From the NCBI GenBank assembly GCA_003520425.1, contig DOUU01000335.1, positions 4,510 to 13,536 on the forward strand: 9,027 nucleotides of DNA. The letters run 5' to 3'. Below, piece after piece: positions 6,219 through 9,027 of the stretch. Each line of letters begins with the position of its first letter. Position 1 is the stretch's first letter. The DNA comes from Deltaproteobacteria bacterium (GTDB lineage Bacteria > Myxococcota_A > UBA9160). The notes beneath the pieces were generated by a model, which worked only from the letters and a program-made list of their open reading frames with translations, made no database searches and was not told where the DNA came from. A program made the translations under genes and the position numbers.

Positions 6219-7450
6219 TGGCATCCGAGCCGATTCGACTTCGCATTCGTCAGGGTTCCCAGATCGTGACCCCGCTTCGATTTGGCCGCGCACGTTTCGG
6301 GCCGGCCTCGGCGGACCACCCTGACATCGATGATCGGGGATTCGCGATGAATAGCCGTCCGTTCGGCTGGGGCACGACCGACGCACGCGGAGCGATGGTG
6401 GGTGTCACGGAGGGACTCACGGCCCAGATCGCGGTGTTGCGCGAGGACATCGGTGAGGACGCGAAGCTGTTCGTGACGACGCAACCTGACAACCTCGTCG
6501 AGCTCGTCTTTCCGCCGCGCGGCGCCCCTCTCCCTCTGGGAGGGACCCCCACCCGGGTCGGCGATCCACACGATGTTCTCACTGTTCGCGGCATCAAGGA
6601 TCAAGCCTTCCGATGCGGCAAGATCCAGGTCCGCCTCGGCAGCACGACGGGGCCTGTCCTGGGCGAAATGGAGTGCCACATCTTCGCACCGAAGGAAGTG
6701 CGTTGCGTCGCGTGGCTGGTCACGATCCGAGGCATCGGCCCGAACCTGCGGCTCTTGCCGAAGGCTGTCCGACAGCCGGGCGATGATCTACAGATCCCCT
6801 TCAACCAGTATGTGGAGGAGATCAACAAGGATTTCGATCAGATAAACGCGATCTTCCGTCCAGCCGGCGTCATCATTCACTATCAGCCCGAGCGTACCAG
6901 GCGCTTCTCGATCGATCGGAAGAGGAAGGCGGGAAACCAGCTCTTCAAGTTTCCGGGAAAGGTCAACGACAAGGGAACGAGCACGCTTGAGTTTGATGCC
7001 GTCATCAATGAGAAGTTTGTCGACGATGCGATCAACCTCTACTTCGTGCACCGCGCGCTCGGCTTCGCGGCTGCAACCTTCAGCCCATTCCAACGATCCC
7101 GAAGCGAGGGCTTCGGGATCGTGGTCAGCGATTCGTACAAGGATTTTGAAGACCCGGCCCACGTTCTTGCCCACGAGATCGGTCACTTCTTCTTGATGGA
7201 TCACCCGGACGAGATTGAGAGCGGCCCGCAGCAGACCCGTGACAGCGTCCGCGGAGACATGTGGACACTGCGGAATGTTGACTTCAGCAATCAGTTTCAC
7301 CACAGGAATCCTCCCCACCACCGCGACCTCGGCTACGGGAATGATGTGAATGGCGAGCTGCTAACCCTGAAGGACCTGCGGCCCGATTCCACTCTTGGCG
7401 CAGGCTCTCACGTGGGAATCCTGCGCCGCAGCGCGCGGCGCTTTCCATGA
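6218..7450 (+). CDS. Zinc metalloprotease with metzincin-like HExxHxxLxxH site
   Basis: Putative zinc endopeptidase of 410 residues; substrate unknown. The C-terminal half resembles matrixin/reprolysin-type domains. A helix EINKDFDQINAIFRPAGVIIHY (202-223 or so) is typical of the start of such domains, DAINLYFVHR suits the core strand, and HVLAHEIGHFFLMDH places H319, E320, H323 and H329 as zinc ligands and general base. The glycine usual at position 326 is leucine. M348 in GDMWTLRN is a plausible Met-turn. The first ~175 residues are beta-rich with no family I can name and no Sec signal. GTG 6218 overlaps the preceding TAG by one base, and GGAGG (6200-6204) lies somewhat far upstream. It is the only likely enzyme in the operon, so it may be the active component, for example cleaving envelope proteins or peptide cross-links. 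A self-processing or housekeeping role is an alternative. Confidence 0.86.
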   Translation: MASEPIRLRIRQGSQIVTPLRFGRARFGPASADHPDIDDRGFAMNSRPFGWGTTDARGAMVGVTEGLTAQIAVLREDIGEDAKLFVTTQPDNLVELVFPPRGAPLPLGGTPTRVGDPHDVLTVRGIKDQAFRCGKIQVRLGSTTGPVLGEMECHIFAPKEVRCVAWLVTIRGIGPNLRLLPKAVRQPGDDLQIPFNQYVEEINKDFDQINAIFRPAGVIIHYQPERTRRFSIDRKRKAGNQLFKFPGKVNDKGTSTLEFDAVINEKFVDDAINLYFVHRALGFAAATFSPFQRSRSEGFGIVVSDSYKDFEDPAHVLAHEIGHFFLMDHPDEIESGPQQTRDSVRGDMWTLRNVDFSNQFHHRNPPHHRDLGYGNDVNGELLTLKDLRPDSTLGAGSHVGILRRSARRFP

Positions 7451-8322
7451 TGAGAGCGCCCTACCGGGTGCTTTCGAGGCGACGCGCGGCGGGACTCGTT
7501 GCCTGGGTGTTGCTGCTTATCCTCGGCGCCCGCGCCGAAGCCGCACAGGAGCCAGACATGTCCGAGGTCTTGATTCGCCGGGTCGAGCATAAGGACTGGG
7601 ACGTGATTCCCGCGATGAAGGGGGCGTCGCCCGCAGTCGTGGACGACCTGGTTGTGCTCGCGCGCTCGTCCAGCGACAGCGAAGTCCGAGAGCTCGCACT
7701 CTGGTGCCTGAACCAAGCCGACGGCGCGAAGGCGCGGAGTGCGTTCGTCGCTGCCCTCAAGGACCCGGGAGAGGATATCCGGGACAAGGCGCTGCGTTTC
7801 TTGCATCGCAATCACGATGCTGCGGACCTGCCCGCCCTCCTCCCACACCTCACGTCGCATCCCGATGACTTCGTCCGGGAGCAGGTGGCACTCATCATTG
7901 GCGAGATCGGGAGCCGGTCCGCGATTCCGGACCTTGAGCGCGCGCTCGCGCAGCCTCAGCCCGAGCCGGTCCCCCACGCCATCCGGCTTGCGCTGGCTCG
8001 GCTGGGCCAACCAGCCAGTCGGGCGGAGATCTTCGCCGGACTCTCGAAGGCCACGGTCTCCGAGCGGCGGGCCGCTCTTGAGGACTTCGCGTACATCGCA
8101 GATCCGGGCGAAACCCACAGACTCATCCCGCTGCTCTCAGACAGGCGGCCTGCGGTGAATATCGGGCGGAGCGGGACGACGAACACGATCCGCGTCTGCG
8201 ATCTCACGGTGGAAGTCGTGAGCTCTATCTTGCGAGAGCCCTTCTCGTTCTCGACGGAGACCCGGCGGAGCTTCTCCGACGAGGAGCTCGCGGAAGCAGG
8301 CCGCGTGATTTCCGGACCCTAG
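7447..8322 (+). CDS. Exported HEAT-repeat protein, possible periplasmic partner or immunity protein
   Basis: Alpha-solenoid protein of 291 residues with no known catalytic residue. The first 33 residues form a Sec-type signal: RRR at 11-13, a hydrophobic stretch (GLVAWVLLLILG), then ARAEAAQ with likely cleavage after A32 or A33. A weak SRR start is not a full Tat motif. Residues about 60-245 are paired helices typical of HEAT/PBS-lyase repeats (SEVRELALWCLNQ, EDIRDKALRFLHR, DFVREQVALIIGEIGSR, AIRLALARLGQ). The 40 C-terminal residues differ (RVCDLTVEVV, FSDEELAEAGR). HEAT scaffolds bind other proteins. Last in the operon and alone in carrying a signal peptide, it could hold the protease in check outside the cytoplasm. 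The start is ATG 7447 (4-base overlap with the protease stop) or ATG 7450; neither has a ribosome site, so coupling to the protease is likely. Confidence 0.86.
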   Translation: MMRAPYRVLSRRRAAGLVAWVLLLILGARAEAAQEPDMSEVLIRRVEHKDWDVIPAMKGASPAVVDDLVVLARSSSDSEVRELALWCLNQADGAKARSAFVAALKDPGEDIRDKALRFLHRNHDAADLPALLPHLTSHPDDFVREQVALIIGEIGSRSAIPDLERALAQPQPEPVPHAIRLALARLGQPASRAEIFAGLSKATVSERRAALEDFAYIADPGETHRLIPLLSDRRPAVNIGRSGTTNTIRVCDLTVEVVSSILREPFSFSTETRRSFSDEELAEAGRVISGP

Positions 8323-8530
8323 CTACTTCTCATCTGGAAACTCGGAAGTCGTGAAAGATAAAAGGCAAAAAGCGCAGACCGCGCCCCAATTCTGTGTCTG
8401 TTTCGTGTAGGATGTGGTGGTGCAATTGTCCGATTCACCACACGAATCGCCAATCTGGGGGTGATGCGATGCGCGATTTTCGACGCATCCAGCTTGCGCT
8501 GAGAGCCACTTGGGGTCGTAGGCTTCCCCG
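8323..8530. other. Non-coding stretch between HEAT gene and IS remnant
   Basis: About 208 bases without a recognisable gene, AT-richer than its surroundings at 8330-8400. TGTGGTG (8413-8419) and CACCACA (8436-8442) can pair as a 7-base stem with a 16-base loop, competing with GATTC/GAATC (8432-8448). No T tract follows either, so an operon terminator is not established. The outer end of the IS element probably lies in the last 50 bases, but I cannot place the terminal inverted repeat. Confidence 0.4.
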
Positions 8531-8880
8531 TTAAGTTGACAGTTTGAAGCTGGACTCTCTGGTGATGGTTTTCTTTTCAGCGGCGGCATACGGCCGAGGG
8601 CATCGTGAGGCCGCTCCTCGTTATATTCGATTAGCCAAGAATCCGTGATCTGCTGCGCCTGCTCGATCGATTCGAAGATGTACGCGTCGAGCACCTCGGT
8701 TCGGTAGGTCCGGTTGAAGCGCTCGATGAAGGCATTCTGTTTGGGCTTGCCCGGCTCGATGAAGCGCAGCTCGATCTCTCGTTCCTGGGCCCAGGTGGCG
8801 AAGGCATGGCTTGTGAGCTCGCTCCCGTTATCAAGGCGAAGGGCCGCAGGTTTCCCGTTACGACGGCACTGAGGTCCCCG
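8531..8880 (-). pseudogene. Truncated IS3-family transposase (orfB 3' part), frameshifted
   Basis: C-terminal third of a DDE integrase-fold transposase of the IS3 family, close in motif to the IS407/IS51-like groups. Reading leftward it gives KPAALRLDNGSELTSHAF (second catalytic aspartate), GKPKQNAFIERFNRTYR (final catalytic glutamate) and WLIEYNEERPHDALGRMPP. Clear similarity starts near 8865. The first aspartate, the helix-turn-helix orfA and the left IS end are missing, so it cannot transpose by itself. Near its end the main frame runs on without a stop, while a different frame supplies SFKLST then TAA at 8531-8551, the usual tail of such proteins. A one-base shift between about 8550 and 8570 explains this. 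Short patches upstream of 8880 (for example SALSG in one frame, AVV in another) hint that degraded coding sequence continues towards 8930. Confidence 0.85.
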
Positions 8881-8899
8881 AGAGTCGGAGCCGGATAGA

Positions 8900-8925
8900 G
8901 CCGAGATTGGCTGTACAATGGCTGC
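8900..8925 (+). repeat. Near-direct repeat, copy B
   Basis: Second copy of the element at 4564-4588, in the same orientation: core TTGGCTGTACAATGGCTGC (8907-8925), 4337 bases to the right. It lies between the truncated end of the IS3 transposase and the tRNA-like sequence, so the pair could mark the limits of an inserted segment. Confidence 0.6.
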
Positions 8926-8997
8926 ACTCGGGCGGGGTGACGCGTCTATCGAGAGGAGGCGAGGTCACGACAAGTAGCTGATCCAGCGAGAGCGTCG
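8926..8997. other. Spacer between repeat copy B and tRNA end
   Basis: About 70 bases in which I see no gene. If the tRNA is real, this is its downstream flank. On that strand no hairpin with a T tract is visible, so no terminator is called. Confidence 0.4.
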
Positions 8998-9027
8998 CAG
9001 AGAGGGAGGGATTCGAACCCCCGACCC
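8998..9027 (-). tRNA. 3' end of a probable tRNA gene, cut by window edge
   Basis: Read on the minus strand, GGGGG TTCGAAT CCCTC forms a T arm (five pairs, one G-U) with the invariant TTCRA loop. CCTCTCT then fits acceptor positions 66-72 and a G fits discriminator position 73. The next bases are CGA, so a CCA end is not encoded. The matching 5' acceptor would be AGAGAGG, or GGAGAGG with a G-U pair; the latter with G73 is typical of serine tRNA. The isotype cannot be settled because the anticodon lies outside the window. It could instead be a 3'-end duplicate left at an integration site. Confidence 0.55.

Noticed and set aside
6218..6740. Possible second LysM or signal sequence at the protease N-terminus
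   Set aside because: There is no hydrophobic segment and no LysM pattern. The region only looks beta-rich, so I left it unnamed.
8323..8530. Transposase read through to a stop beside the HEAT gene
   Set aside because: The main frame is open to 8323, but residues after about 8550 are low-quality and the family tail SFKLST-stop is present in another frame. The extra length is a frameshift read-through.
8631..8927. Minus-strand frame of 98 codons overlapping the IS remnant
   Set aside because: It is a shifted reading of the transposase; the motif-bearing frame is the other one.
1..9027. CRISPR array, riboswitch, replication origin
   Set aside because: I saw no regularly spaced repeats, no THI-box-like conserved leader before thiO (it overlaps the preceding gene) and no clustered origin-type boxes.

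Overview
The window is GC-rich (single 60-base lines I counted by hand range from about 55% G+C in the metalloprotease gene to about 75% in the oxidase gene) and bacterial in layout: Shine-Dalgarno sites, ATGA overlaps and tight gene strings. The SCO-type copper chaperone implies an aerobic, diderm, lipoprotein-making bacterium. The LysM / metalloprotease / HEAT set recalls families I associate with Myxococcota and other former Deltaproteobacteria, but the sequence does not fix the taxon.

Left part (1-4412) looks like core chromosome. A pyruvate carboxylase gene runs leftward off the window edge (775 residues visible, C-terminal end missing). It is divergent, across 72 bases containing a perfect 7+7 dyad, from a two-gene string: a lipoprotein fusing a CusF-like copper domain to a SCO1/SenC domain, then a ThiO-type glycine oxidase overlapping it by 4 bases.

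Middle junction (4413-4962) has no intact gene. It holds a G+C hairpin after thiO, one copy of a 25-base element that recurs near 8900, and a decayed isoprenylcysteine/phospholipid methyltransferase-like gene broken by a stop, a one-base frameshift and a lost 3' end.

Right part (4963-8322) is a four-gene operon with overlaps of 4, 1 and 4 bases: a LysM + peptidoglycan-binding protein; a second peptidoglycan-binding-like protein whose domain is split by a charged linker; a zinc metalloprotease with an atypical HExxHxxLxxH site; and a HEAT-repeat protein with a Sec signal peptide. The first three lack visible signal peptides and only the last has one. This fits a cell-wall-targeted protein complex or toxin moved by a non-Sec machine (type VI secretion or a contractile injection system), with a periplasmic partner or immunity protein. 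That is inference and no secretion genes are in view. It is the best candidate here for a poorly described system.

Right edge (8323-9027) holds a truncated, frameshifted IS3-family transposase on the minus strand, the second copy of the 25-base element, and the 3' end of a probable tRNA gene cut by the window edge. Pseudogene, repeat pair, IS remnant and tRNA end together suggest that the operon sits in an acquired island.
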